Assembly (NCBI RefSeq): GCF_026626665.1
Contig: NZ_JAPNKE010000002.1
Location: forward strand, 5,557,168-5,621,167
From: Nannocystis pusilla
GTDB lineage: Bacteria; Myxococcota_A; Polyangia; Nannocystales; Nannocystaceae
Length of the DNA stretch: 64,000 nucleotides
Reading direction: 5' to 3'
Part shown: piece by piece, positions 1-11,070 of the stretch
Numbering within the stretch: the first letter of the stretch is position 1
How the letters are laid out: every line of letters begins with the position of its first letter
Notes under the pieces: generated by a model
What the model was told of the DNA's origin: nothing
The model's input: the letters and a program-made list of their open reading frames with translations, nothing else
Database searches by the model: none
Translations under genes and position numbers: made by a program

Positions 1-900
1 CCAGCACCGCCTCGCGGACCACCGGCACGCGGTCGCCGACGAACGGCCGCTGGCCGTACAGGCCCTCGTAGAGCGCGACGCAGAAGCTGAACTGGTCGGT
101 GCGCGCGTCGGTGTTCTGGCCGAGGTACTGCTCGGGGGCCATGTACGCCGGCGTGCCGGTCATGCCGCCCGTGCGGGTGATCCGCATGTCGAGCAGGCTC
201 TTCTCGGCCATCGCCTTGATCGCCTCGGTGTACGTGTCGGGCCGGACCATCGGGCCGAGGCCGCGGCCGGCGCGGGCGAGCCCGAAGTCGCCGACGCGCA
301 CGCGGCCCTCGGCGTCGATCATCACGTTGTCCGGCTTGAAGTCGCGGTGGATGACGCCGGCCTTGTGCGCCGCCGCCAGCCCGCGGCCGGCCTCCATGAA
401 CACCAGCAGCACTTCCTTCCACCCGCGCCGCCGCGGCCCGTTCGGGCCCTCCGCCGAGCGCAACCACTTCGTCAGGGTCACGCCCTTGACGAACTCCATG
501 GCGAGGAAGATCTGGTCCTCGACCGAGCCGACGTCGAAGATCGCGATCACGTTCGGGTGCGACAGCGGGCCATCGCCTGCGCCTCGCGCAGCAGCCGGTG
601 GCGCGCCTTGTCGCGCTTGGGGCGGCTGATCGCCGCGGTCCGCAGCACCTTGAGCGCGACCTTGCGATCGAGGTCGCGATCGTAGGCGACGTAGACGACG
701 CCCATGCCGCCGGAGCCGAGCCGCTTGAGCACGTTGAAGCGGCCGATCTGGCTCGGCAGCGGCTCCAACTCCGCCGCGCAGTCGTTGACCGGCTCGCCGT
801 CGACCGGCGGCGTGAGCGGCGTCCCCTCGGGCGACGGACTCACGTGGGACAGCACCGGCGTCAGCGGTGTGTTCAGCGTCAGGTCGGCGGGCGAAGACAC
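1..900 (-). CDS. Ser/Thr protein kinase, N-terminal part (frame break)
   Basis: Pkn/Hanks-type protein kinase that phosphorylates Ser/Thr, cut by the left edge of the window. Visible in order: Gly-rich loop GSGGMGVVY, the lysine of VALKVL, catalytic loop HRDFKPDN, DFGLAR, and the activation segment GTPAYMAPEQ. About 45 residues with Pro/Thr-rich sequence precede the domain. Near 568 the frame breaks: one C is missing, and restoring it gives the normal ARLSHPNVI. GTG at 900 is preferred over ATG at 942 because the latter would leave only 22 bp to the start of the divergent redoxin gene. Any C-terminal sensor region lies outside the window. Family assignment is firm; substrate unknown. Confidence 0.9.
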
Positions 901-964
901 GAGTCTGGGGGCATCGTACCACGGCCCTTGCGGCGGCCTCATCGGTCCGGATAGCTTCTCGGCG

Positions 965-1531
965 ATGCCCCGCCCTGCTCGCGTCTTCGCGCTCGCAGCT
1001 CACCTCGCCTGCGGGATCGCGGCCTGCGCGGGTCACCGCGGCGGTCCGGTCCCGCCCAGCCGCGCGGAGGCGCCGCCGCCGTTCGCGGTGGCCCCCGACT
1101 TCCGCGTCCCCGACAGCGCCGGGACCCCGCGCGGGCTGGCGGATCTCGCCGGCCCCAACGGCCTGGTCCTGGTCACGTACCGCGGCCACTGGTGACCCTT
1201 CTGCAGGGTGCAGCTCGGGAAGCTGCAGGAAGTGTTGCCGCAGTTGCAGGCGCTCGGCGTCCACGTCGCGGCGGTGTCCGCCGACGACCTCGAGGGCGCG
1301 AAGATCATGATCGAGCGCCAGCACCTCACGTTCCCGATCCTCAGCGATCCGGACGGCGTGATGCTGAAGTCGTGGTCGCGCTGGGACTTCGGCAACGGGG
1401 TCGGCCTCGCCGGCACCTTCATCCTCGACAGGGACTTCAAGCCCGTCTTCTTCGAGGACGACGGCGAGCGGTTCTACAAGCGGCCGCGGATCGATCGCGT
1501 GGTCGACGTGGCGCGCACCCTGGCGCGCTGA
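965..1531 (+). CDS. Redoxin (AhpC/TSA-like) lipoprotein, predicted selenoprotein with UPFC motif
   Basis: Thioredoxin-fold peroxiredoxin-like protein of about 188 residues. The frame is open from ATG 965 to TGA 1529-1531 except for an in-frame TGA at 1193-1195. There the protein reads RGHW-(TGA)-PFC, exactly where the family has the catalytic WCPFC, so TGA replaces the first catalytic Cys (residue 77; resolving Cys 80). Downstream sequence continues the family fold (FPILSDPDG, LAGTFILD). An N-terminal signal ends in a lipobox-like IAAC, so the enzyme is probably a membrane lipoprotein facing the periplasm. A hairpin of bacterial SECIS type follows the TGA. Known: Sec at a redox-active Cys position is a recurring feature of bacterial selenoproteins. 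Inferred: this is a UxxC selenoprotein that reduces peroxides or disulfides. A TGC-to-TGA sequencing error is the main alternative. Confidence 0.82.
1209..1227 (+). promoter_or_regulatory. Candidate bacterial SECIS hairpin
   Basis: Perfect 7-bp stem TGCAGCT/AGCTGCA closing a 5-base loop CGGGA, with G at loop position 2. The loop starts 20 bases after the TGA at 1193-1195. This agrees with the published bacterial SECIS model (short apical loop with a G among its first two bases, about 16-37 bases after the UGA). It lies in the coding frame, as expected for SelB-dependent recoding. Folding has not been computed. Confidence 0.7.
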
Positions 1532-1579
1532 CGACATTCGCAGTCTGGGTGCCCACATTCACGCAATGTGGGCAGCCCG

Positions 1580-3174
<1,595 letters not shown>

Positions 3175-3322
3175 CTGTTGTGATGATAACACCCGGAACG
3201 GCGGTCGGGACGCTTCGGCCGCTGCGTCGCGCGCACCCCGCCGTGCCGATGCAATCGCGCGCACGGACCGTCGCGCCGCCGCGGACGCGTCGGACCGTGC
3301 GGACCGCCGGCCCGCCGCCGCG

Positions 3323-4300
3323 TCAGGGCAGCGCGAGGCCCCAGTCCGGCACCGACAACGAGAGCAACGCCGGCTTCGGCGTACCCGGCACCACGCCGAG
3401 ATAGCGATTGATGGCGAAGCTCGTGACGTACAATGTATTCTTCGTCAACAAAGTCTGGCCGAACACCACGCTCGACGGCGCGTCGAGCAGGCCGCCCTGG
3501 GCGAGCACGTGGACGTCGCCGTCGTCGTCGACGCGGACCAGCCGGTCCTGCCCGTTGACCGCGACGTAGAGATCGCCGTCGGCGGCGAAGGCGATGCCGT
3601 CGGCGCCCGCGAGCTTGGCGTAGTCGTCGACCCAGACCTCGGGCTCGCCCGGCTCGCCGTGGCAGTCGATCGGGATGCGGACGATCGTCCCGTAGTCGAG
3701 GTTGCCGACGTAGAGGTTGCGCTTCCACCGGTCGAACGCGATGCCGTCGGCGCCGAAGCTGTGGAACGGCAAAAACGGCGTGACCGGGTCGCCCTCGAGC
3801 GACGGATCGGCGAGCCACACGTCGGCGTCGCCGTCGTCGTCGATCTTCCAGATCAGGCCGAGGAACGGGTCGGTGACGTAGAGGTCGCCGCGATCGTCGA
3901 ACGCGAGGTCGTTGGGGAAGCCGAGCGGATCGAGGGCGGCGTACTGGGTGGTTTGGCCGGTGAGCGGGTGGATCCGCCACACGAACGCGGCCGACGGCTC
4001 GGGCGCGAACGCGCCGCTGCCGGCGTAGAGCCAGCCGTCGCGGCCGAACTTGAGCCCGAGCATGAAGGTGCCCGCCGGGACCGGCGGCGCCGCCAGAGTC
4101 GTCAATTGCCCGTTCGGCCTCAGCTTCTTCACCACCGGGCCCATCGACATGTAGAGGTTGCCGGCCCAGTCGGTGGTGATCGACTCCGGCAGCTCGCCCT
4201 GCGCCGGGTCGAACGCCCGCACCAGCGCGGGCCCGGCCACCGCCTCGCCCGCGCCGAACAACACCGCCGCACCCACCACGACCGCAAGAGTCTTCGCCAT
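3323..4300 (-). CDS. Secreted beta-propeller protein (SMP-30/NHL-like)
   Basis: 325-residue exported protein. The N-terminus MAKTLAVVVGAAVLFGAGEAVAG is a clear Sec signal peptide. The rest shows about six repeats of the type DGIAFDxxGDLYVxx (FPNDLAFDDRGDLYVTD, GADGIAFDRWKRNLYVGN, GADGIAFAADGDLYVAV), the blade pattern of SMP-30/gluconolactonase and NHL propellers. I see no certain catalytic residues, so enzymatic activity is not assigned. The start at 4300 was chosen because it begins the signal peptide; an ATG seven codons upstream is less likely. Confidence 0.75.
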   Translation of the reverse strand: MAKTLAVVVGAAVLFGAGEAVAGPALVRAFDPAQGELPESITTDWAGNLYMSMGPVVKKLRPNGQLTTLAAPPVPAGTFMLGLKFGRDGWLYAGSGAFAPEPSAAFVWRIHPLTGQTTQYAALDPLGFPNDLAFDDRGDLYVTDPFLGLIWKIDDDGDADVWLADPSLEGDPVTPFLPFHSFGADGIAFDRWKRNLYVGNLDYGTIVRIPIDCHGEPGEPEVWVDDYAKLAGADGIAFAADGDLYVAVNGQDRLVRVDDDGDVHVLAQGGLLDAPSSVVFGQTLLTKNTLYVTSFAINRYLGVVPGTPKPALLSLSVPDWGLALP

Positions 4301-4522
4301 CGACCTATCCCCCCAGGCCAAACTACGGGCCCGGAGCGCGCGGCGTCAACTATCAATAATGCGACCGCGGGTCACTGCATCCAGTGCAGTGTAGGCGCCG
4401 CTGTCACGTCGACACATCAGCCTTCGCATGACGGGCGGCGCCGGGAGGTGGGCCTTGGTGCCGTGCTGTCGCAGCCCGGCCGACCGCGGCCCGGGCCGCC
4501 CCCGACGCAATTGCGGCCGCCC

Positions 4523-6664
4523 TCAGTTGACGTTGGCGACGCTGACGTGGAACGGAGAGCCGGCGATCGCCAGCTCACCGGCGAACTCGTGGTCGCCCAT
4601 GCCGCCCTCGCCGGGGCCGTATTCGGCGCCCTGGGGCCCGCAGCCGCCCTCCTTCCAGTCCTCGATCTTGACCCGGCCGAACCGGTAGCTGAGCAGCTTC
4701 TGGCCCTCGAAGTCGGCGACGGTGCGCACGTCGGCGCGATCCGAGTACCACACCGCGACCGGGTCGTTCATGCGGCTGTCGCGGATCTCCTCGTAGACCT
4801 CTACTTCGTCCTTCCACGCGACCACGTGCTGGAGCGCCCGCTCGCCGCGGCACACCACGATCACGCCGTCGTTCAGGCCGCGGACCTCCTGCGTCTGGTC
4901 GTCGACTTTCTCGGGCACGATGTCGAGGAAGGTCGAGCGATCGCCCCCCAGGCCGCGGTGCATCACCAGCGCCGTCGGGTGCTGGCAGATCTGCCCGGTC
5001 GCCAGCGGGGCCGGCTCGCCGGTGGCCTGCTCGCCCTTGCCGACCTCGAACCAGCTCGCCATCAGCCGCCCCGGCGTGAACACGTGCAGCACGCCGTCGT
5101 CGCCGGCCGCGTAGGCCTTCCACGCGTCGACGCCATTGGTCGGGCCGTAGATCGCCTGGCTCTTGTCGAGGCCGACCCGCACCGCCCGCGGGGCGGTCAC
5201 GTCGAACACCGCGGCCACCGTCGGCCGCGCGCTCTCCGGCGCGACGTCGAAGGTGTAGGGCCACACGTCCGCGGGCGCCTGCGGCAGCACCTGGTCGCCC
5301 GGCTGCGTGCCGTCCCACACGAATTGCGACAGCGTCTCGGAGCAGCTGGCCTCGCTGCCGAAGTACATCGAATGGAAGTAGCCGAGCAGCGGCGCCAGGT
5401 CGACGAACGCGACCTTGTCCTCCCACTGGCTGGCGACCAGCGCGTAGCCTTTGCGCGCGACCAGGTGCTGCAGCCACCCGCCCTCGGCGAAGGCGGAGAT
5501 CGGCTGTTGATTGGCGACGTCGGACATCTGCGCCTCGCTGGTGAAGCAGGTGTCGACCATGGTGTCCTTGTGCGGCCCGGTGAACGACAGGCTGCGCATC
5601 GACTTGCCGTTGGCGTCGTTCGGGTTCGTCCAGCCGTGGGTGGTGACCGCGGCGATCGAGGTCGGGGTGGCGAAAGGCAGCGGCACGGTGCCGAGGAGCT
5701 TCAGCTCGCGCACGCCGCCGGCGTTGAACAGGCCGTGGTACCACCACGAATGCGCGTTCGGGGTCGGCCCCCGCACCGACAGCACCGCCAGCTCGCCGCG
5801 CACCTCGTCGGTGTTCCACAGGGTGACCAGCACGAACTCGTTGTTGCTGGTGATGGCGACCGCGCTCGGCACGAGGTGCGGCGGGAATTGATAATAGGCG
5901 CCGACCGAGCCCGAGGTCGCGGTGCCGGCGGTGCCGACGGCGCCGCCGGCGAAGATCGCCACGCCGTCGTTGGTCCAGTTGCGCTCGCTGCGGGCGATGG
6001 CGATCGGCTGGCCGAGCGCGGCCGGGTCGTACTCGGGGCGCGTCACGTAAGGCTCGGGGCTGTTCAGCATCTTCGGGTGACTCGAGATCGCGCCCTGCTC
6101 CCAGGCGTGGGTCTGGATCCGATCGACCCCGGGGGTGGCCGCGCCGAGCCCCGCGGCGGGCACGTAGAGCGCCTGGCCGCTGACGCTGCCGTAGCAACCG
6201 CCGCCCTCGGGGCACACGCCTGCCTGCACCGGGATGCCGTCGGTGAGATAGCCGCCGGCGCAAGTCTGCCCCGCGGGGCCCCAAACCTCGGGGGCGGCGT
6301 TGGTGGCGTCGCCGTCGTGCAATTCGGCCCACGTCGGACCGAGCCGACAATTCACGGCCTCCTCGCTCCAATCGCCGGCGACCTGGGCGTAGCGGGCGGC
6401 GTCGATCTGCCCGCTGACGCTGTCGACAATGCCGGCCCCGCAGCGCGCGTACGGGCCGGCCGGCGTCTCGCCGGTCTCGTCGCCGGTCTCGCCGGTCTCG
6501 CTCGTCCCGCCGGTGGTCGGCGGATGGGCGGTACCCGCGGTCGGCTCGCTCGCACCGCCGGTCGGGCCGTCGCTGTCGGTCCCGCCGGTGGTGCTGCCGT
6601 CAGTCGCCGGACAGGCGAGCAGCGCGAGGACGGGGAGCACGTCGTAAATTCGTGGCCGGATCAT
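4523..6664 (-). CDS. Large surface lipoprotein of unknown function
   Basis: 713-residue predicted lipoprotein. The N-terminus has a short hydrophobic stretch ending in lipobox LLAC (Cys about 18), followed by a Thr/Gly/Ser/Glu-rich spacer of about 50 residues (TTGGTDSDGPTGG and similar) typical of myxobacterial surface lipoproteins. The globular part has several Cys (CGAGIVDS, CRLGPTW, CAGGYL, CPEGGGCYG) and scattered Trp/Asp-rich segments that could be propeller blades (DGVLHVFTPGRL). No catalytic motif recognised. It precedes the SMP-30-like gene on the same strand by about 220 bp. Function unknown. Confidence 0.75.
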   Translation of the reverse strand: MIRPRIYDVLPVLALLACPATDGSTTGGTDSDGPTGGASEPTAGTAHPPTTGGTSETGETGDETGETPAGPYARCGAGIVDSVSGQIDAARYAQVAGDWSEEAVNCRLGPTWAELHDGDATNAAPEVWGPAGQTCAGGYLTDGIPVQAGVCPEGGGCYGSVSGQALYVPAAGLGAATPGVDRIQTHAWEQGAISSHPKMLNSPEPYVTRPEYDPAALGQPIAIARSERNWTNDGVAIFAGGAVGTAGTATSGSVGAYYQFPPHLVPSAVAITSNNEFVLVTLWNTDEVRGELAVLSVRGPTPNAHSWWYHGLFNAGGVRELKLLGTVPLPFATPTSIAAVTTHGWTNPNDANGKSMRSLSFTGPHKDTMVDTCFTSEAQMSDVANQQPISAFAEGGWLQHLVARKGYALVASQWEDKVAFVDLAPLLGYFHSMYFGSEASCSETLSQFVWDGTQPGDQVLPQAPADVWPYTFDVAPESARPTVAAVFDVTAPRAVRVGLDKSQAIYGPTNGVDAWKAYAAGDDGVLHVFTPGRLMASWFEVGKGEQATGEPAPLATGQICQHPTALVMHRGLGGDRSTFLDIVPEKVDDQTQEVRGLNDGVIVVCRGERALQHVVAWKDEVEVYEEIRDSRMNDPVAVWYSDRADVRTVADFEGQKLLSYRFGRVKIEDWKEGGCGPQGAEYGPGEGGMGDHEFAGELAIAGSPFHVSVANVN

Positions 6665-7545
6665 GGGCGAGCCTCCAATCGCATTCGAGAGGCGCGATGA
6701 TCCCCGCGATCACGGCACTCGAGCGTGCCCGACGATCGGAGTCTTCGCGGGGTATGCGGAACCCACGCGGGGCGGGCGGGGCCCCGCTCGCAGGCCCCCC
6801 GGGCGCGCTCGCGGCCCGCGATGCAGCGTAACCCCGGGCTGAAACGGGTTCTCCTCGCCCGCCCACGCAGGCCTCGCGCGCCCGCGACGGCGCGCGCTCG
6901 CCCGCGTCACGCGACGGCGCGCGGATGCGTGATTCATACGACCTGCGCTGCGCGGGAGCGCCTCATGAGACGGCCGCGATGCGCGACTGTCCTCGGGGAC
7001 ATGTCGCTTTCTGCCGACCGGCGGTCAGAGCACGGCCCGCCGGGCGTGCTTGCGACGACCGCCGCGCAGGACCGTCCGTCACGCGGCCGCGACATGCGAA
7101 TGTCCTCGGGGACAGGTCACGATCCGCCGGCCGACGGTCGGAGCATCGCCGGCCGGTCGTGATCGCGGCGACCACCGCCGCGCCCGTCCGGACCTCGGGC
7201 GCGAATCAAGGCTGTCGACCGCGGGCCGCGCCGCGCATTCGCATCGGTCGAATCACCGCAGGAGCGGACGGCTCGACCGATTCGGGCGCGCGGACCGAGG
7301 CAGCCGCTCGCGCGGCCGTCTCGCGCGGTCGGAGAGATGTCTCGATGGACATGTCCTGAAGAACACGCGGCTCCCCGCCCGCCCGCTCGCGGCGACCGGA
7401 GACCCCGCTCGGTGCCCGCCCGAGCCCGGCACGCGCGCGGGGAAACTTCGTTATCGGCGCTGCGGCGCGACTTTTGGGGGGTTTTGCGGCGAGCGGCTGC
7501 AGCGGCGTGGACGCGGGCGCCGGCGCGCTCTAGACTGCCGCGGCA
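6665..7545. repeat. Gene-free region with a degenerate 113-bp tandem duplication and palindromic units
   Basis: About 880 bp with no convincing gene. Two degenerate copies of a roughly 113-bp unit lie in tandem from about 6965 to 7190. Each contains a palindromic unit with centre TCCTCGGGGA (6986-7003 and 7099-7116) in similar GC-rich flanks. A further pair of units is at 7336-7363 (GATGTCTCGATGGA then CATGTCCTGAAGAA). Open frames here run through repeats on both strands and have no recognisable product. Confidence 0.6.
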
Positions 7546-8103
7546 ATGGCACGAAGCAAGACCAGCAAGTGGGTGAGCCTCGGGCTCGCGGCGACCGTGG
7601 GCATCGGCGCGTACGAGTTCGGGCTGTTCGACTGCGCGAGCACCGACGGGGTGCAGCACCTCGCCAATCAAGTGTGGATCGAGCGGCTCCCGCAGAACGA
7701 CCGCGACCAGATCCATCACCTCGTCCTGCTCGAGCAGGGCCGCGACCGCTTCGGCGGGTTCGGCAAGAGCTCGCAGTGGCGCCACTTCCTCGAGATCTTC
7801 GCGTGGCACCGCGAGCAGAACCGCCTGACCCTCCACCTGCCGCAAGACCGCGTCCGCCTCGACATGGAGGCCCGCGTGTGGGAGTGCGAGGGCGAGGCGC
7901 CGGCCCCGTTCGAGCTGTGCCTCGAGCTCAAGAGCGAGCGCCACACCTCCCGCTACTACAGCCGCTTCGACTGGGTCATCGAGGGCGGCAAGGCGCCCCA
8001 CATCGAGGGCCTGCCGGAGCTCGCGCCCCACGCCGCGCCCGCGCTGCCCGAAGGCCTCGAGTTCACGCCCGACGCCGACGCGCAGGCGCTGCTGGCCCGC
8101 TGA
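7546..8103 (+). CDS. Hypothetical membrane-anchored protein upstream of the AOR genes
   Basis: 185 residues starting MARSKTSKWVSLGLAAT, with an uncleaved-looking N-terminal hydrophobic segment (residues about 9-26), then a mixed charged domain rich in Trp, Glu and Arg (WRHFLEIFAWHREQNR, YYSRFDWVIEGGK). I do not recognise the family. It ends 3 bp before the MoaD-like gene, so the two are probably co-transcribed. The context suggests, without proof, a link to the tungsto/molybdoenzyme locus. Confidence 0.7.
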   Translation: MARSKTSKWVSLGLAATVGIGAYEFGLFDCASTDGVQHLANQVWIERLPQNDRDQIHHLVLLEQGRDRFGGFGKSSQWRHFLEIFAWHREQNRLTLHLPQDRVRLDMEARVWECEGEAPAPFELCLELKSERHTSRYYSRFDWVIEGGKAPHIEGLPELAPHAAPALPEGLEFTPDADAQALLAR

Positions 8104-8106
8104 GGC

Positions 8107-8367
8107 GTGGTCACGGTCGAGCTCTACGGCGTGCCGCGCCTGCGCGCGGGCGCCTCGCGCGTGGAGGTCCCCGCGGGCACGCTCGGATCGATCCTCCACG
8201 CGCTCGCCTCGAGCCTCCCGGGCCTCGTGCCCGACATCGTCCACGACGGCCGCCTCACCGAGCACGCGCTGGTCGCCGTCGACGGCCGCGAGATCGTCGC
8301 CGACCCGGCGCTGCCGATCGCCGACGGCACGGTGCTGGTGCTGATCTCCGCCGCCGCCGGCGGCTGA
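8107..8367 (+). CDS. MoaD/ThiS-family sulfur carrier protein
   Basis: 86 residues, starting with GTG 8107 three bases after the previous stop. Ubiquitin-like carrier of the MoaD/ThiS type. The last residues are AAAGG, the C-terminal Gly-Gly that is adenylated and thiocarboxylated in this family, preceded by DGTVLVLISA, the usual final beta strand. Known role: sulfur donation during molybdopterin or thiamine synthesis. Its place just upstream of an aldehyde:ferredoxin oxidoreductase, which binds a bis-pterin tungsten or molybdenum cofactor, points to pterin dithiolene formation rather than thiamine. Confidence 0.8.
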   Translation: MVTVELYGVPRLRAGASRVEVPAGTLGSILHALASSLPGLVPDIVHDGRLTEHALVAVDGREIVADPALPIADGTVLVLISAAAGG

Positions 8368-8683
8368 CCGCCCGAGCGATCGTTCCGTCCCGGCGACCCG
8401 CCCCGATCGCCTCTCGCCGGGACGGCGCAGCCGCGAGCCGATCGCTTCGCCCAGGGAACTTCCCAGGCGCGTCCGCACTGGAGCACGTCAGCCGACCCCA
8501 CGGCGCGCACCCGATCGTGCAGCCCGTCGCGTGACGAGCTCGGCTCCGCTCCCTGCCGGCTTCGATCTCGGCGCGGCGCGCGACTCGCAGATGCTGGAGA
8601 GATCCGTGATCGACGTCGCGCGCTCGGCCGGCGCGCTCGGCTTCGCGGTCGCGCGGGCGGGCGGGCGCGCTACAACCCTCCCG

Positions 8684-10494
8684 ATGCGCGGCAACTTCGG
8701 CCGGATCTTGCTCGTCGAGCTGCGGGGCGACCGCGTGGCCGTCGAGCACGTGGCGCTGCCGGAGGCCGTCTACCAGGCGTTCGTCGGCGGCGTCGGGCTC
8801 GGCGTCTATCTCCTGTGGCGGTTCGCCCCGGCGGGCGTCGACCCGCTGGCGCCCGAGGCGCCGCTCGTCTACGCGTTCAGCCCGCTGCTGGGCACCTCGC
8901 TGACCACCACCGCCAAGTTCGCAGTCCTGTGCAAGAGCCCCCTGACCGGGCGGATCAGCGACGGCCTCAGCAGCTCCCGCTTCGCCCTCGCCGCCAAGCG
9001 CCTCGGGGTCGACGCCATCGTCGTCCGCGGCGCGCTCGACCGCCTCGGCTGGCTCCACCTCGACGAGGACCCGGCCGCCTGCCGCGTCGAGCCGTGCCCG
9101 GCGTGGGCCGGCCTGTCCGCACATGAACTTTCAGACATGGCTGCAAAGCAAGGTCTTTTCCGCCATGTATCGGCGATCGGCCCCGCCGGCGAGGCGCAGG
9201 TCCGCTATGCGACGATCTCCAACGACGGCCGGCACGCCGGGCGCGGCGGCGCGGGGGCGGTGCTCGGGTCCAAGCGGGTCAAGGCGATCAGCGTGCGCGG
9301 GGCGGCGGTCGCCGGGGTCGCGGACGCGGCGAGCGTGCAGGCGCGGGCCCGCGATCTCGCGGCGCGCAGCGCCGGGGCGGCGACCGAGAAGTATCGGGCG
9401 CTCGGGACCGCGGCCAACCTCGAGACCTTCGACCGCCTGCGGATCTTGCCGCGGCGTAACTTCCAGACGGTGTCGATCGGCCAGGCAGCCGCGCGTCGCC
9501 TCGCGCCCGAGGGGCTGGCCCGCGCCGGCGAGCACGTACGCGACAGCTGCGCCGGCTGCACGATCGGCTGCGACCATCGCTACGGCGGCACGCGCATCGA
9601 GTACGAAACTCAGTTCGCTCTCGGGCCGCTGATCGACGTCGACGACCCTGCGCGCCTGCTCGCGGCCGCCGGCGCCTGCGACGCGCTCGGCCTCGACACG
9701 ATCTCGGCCGGCGGCACTCTGGCGTTCGCGATGGAGTGCGCCGAGCGCGGCCTCGTCGACTGGCCGCTGCGCTTCGGCGCCGACGTCTTGCCGTGGCTCC
9801 GCGCGATCGCCCGCCGCGAGGGCGCCGGCGATCTCCTGGCGGAAGGGACACGTCGCCTGGCGGCCGTGATCGGCCAGGGCAGCGAGCGCTTCGCCTGTCA
9901 CGTCAAAGGCCTCGAGCTGCCGGGCTACGAGCCGCGGGCGATGCAGACGTTCGCGCTCGGCCTGTGCGTCGCCAGCAGGGGCGCCGACCACAACCGCAGC
10001 GGCGCGTACCAGGCCGACCTCCAGGCCGGCGTCGACCGCTACCGCGCCGACGTGGCGCGCGCCCGCGCGGGTGATCGAGGCCGAGGACAACGCGGCCCTG
10101 CTCGACTCCCTGATCCTCTGCAAGTTTTTGCGCGGGGCCATCCGCGAGCCCTGGCGCGAGGGGGCCGAGCTGCTGACGATGGTGACGGGCATGTCTCGGG
10201 GCGAAGACGATCTGCGGCGGTCGGCACGCAGGGTCGCCGCCGTGCGTCACGCCTTCAACGTGCGCGAGGGCTGGACGCTCGCCGAGGACCGCCTGCCCGA
10301 CCGCTTCCACGACGAGGCGCTGGAAGACGGCGCGTCGCTCGACCGGGCCGACGTCGCGGCGATGGTCGACGCATACCACGCCGCCCGCGGGCACGTCCCG
10401 AGCGGCGGACCGTCGGAGCGCCTCCGCCGCGAACTCGAGCTCGACGCCTGGCTCACGGACGCCCCCCTTGCAAGGCCCCGCGTCGCTCGGCTAA
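8684..10494 (+). CDS. Aldehyde:ferredoxin oxidoreductase family tungsto/molybdoenzyme (frame breaks)
   Basis: About 603 residues, the usual length for AOR. The N-terminus MRGNFGRILLVEL and SPLTGRISD belong to the first AOR domain. The [4Fe-4S] ligands are CxxCxxxC (DSCAGCTIGC; Cys about 289, 292, 296) with the fourth Cys in DSLILCKF (about 479), matching the family pattern; LGLDTIS is also typical. Known: oxidises aldehydes to acids with ferredoxin, using a bis-pterin W or Mo centre. The frame shifts near 10066 in a GGG run, and again within a C6 run near 10463; with one more C the protein ends at TAA 10492-10494 overlapping the ATG of apaG. ATG 8684 was chosen to start the conserved domain. 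The native aldehyde is unknown. Confidence 0.85.
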
Positions 10495-10889
10495 TGGGAC
10501 CCCAGGTGACCCGGAGCGAGACCGAGGGGATCTGCGTCGAGGTGAAGACGCGCTACGTCGGCGGGCGTGCCTTGCCGGAGGGCGCGCGCTTCGTGTTCGC
10601 TTACACCATCCGGATCTCCAACACCGGCGAAGCGCCCGCCCAGCTGTGCCGGCGCCACTGGTTCATCACCGACGCCCACGGCGGCGTGCGCGAGGTCGAG
10701 GGCGAGGGCGTGGTCGGCTCGCAGCCGCTGCTCCACCCCGGCGAGTCGTTCGAGTACACCAGCGGCTGCGTGCTCGAGACGCCCCACGGCGCGATGCACG
10801 GCAGCTACACCATGTTCCGCCCGAACGGCGCCTGCTTCGAGGCGCTGGTCGACGCGTTCGTGCTGGCGGACCCGCAGGCGATCGTCTGA
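10494..10889 (+). CDS. apaG: ApaG domain protein
   Basis: 131 residues, full length for ApaG (about 125). Diagnostic segments: VKTRYV near the start, FAYTIRISNTGEAPAQL, RRHWFITDAHG, EVEGEGVVG and FEYTSGCVLETPHGAMHGSY, a fibronectin-III-like fold. Cellular role poorly defined in bacteria (divalent cation or nucleotide-related phenotypes have been reported). Its ATG overlaps the inferred AOR stop (TAATG). In the sequence as given the two frames run together without a stop, which I attribute to a lost base in the C6 run rather than a true fusion. Confidence 0.85.
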   Translation: MGPQVTRSETEGICVEVKTRYVGGRALPEGARFVFAYTIRISNTGEAPAQLCRRHWFITDAHGGVREVEGEGVVGSQPLLHPGESFEYTSGCVLETPHGAMHGSYTMFRPNGACFEALVDAFVLADPQAIV

Positions 10890-10895
10890 AGCGGG

Positions 10896-11006
10896 GCTGT
10901 CCTCCGGGACAGCTGACGGAGAGCGCCATGGCGGCGAGGTCCACCGCGCAGAGCACCTCGCGGCGTGGCCAGGCCGGCTGGCGAGCGACCTGCTCTTCAG
11001 GACAGC
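10896..11006. repeat. Two palindromic 14-bp units between convergent genes
   Basis: GCTGTCCTCCGGGA followed by CAGC at 10896-10913 forms a perfect 7-bp stem GCTGTCC/GGACAGC with loop TCCG, six bases after the apaG stop. A second unit, CCTGCTCTTCAGGA followed by CAGC, lies at 10989-11006. Both sit in the convergent gap between apaG and the next minus-strand gene and could act as bidirectional terminators. Confidence 0.65.
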
Positions 11007-11070
11007 CGCGAATGCTCCGTTCGTCGGCCCCGCTGCGCGGCGCGCGGTCATTCCCCGGCGCGAGGGGCAG

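Noticed and set aside
10190..10210. Palindromic unit in the AOR coding sequence (GGCATGTCTCGGGGCG)
   Set aside because: No matching boundary 14 bp away and no symmetric core.
8684..10889. True AOR-ApaG fusion protein
   Set aside because: A C6 run at the junction and a TAATG stop-start in the adjacent frame fit a lost base better than a fusion.
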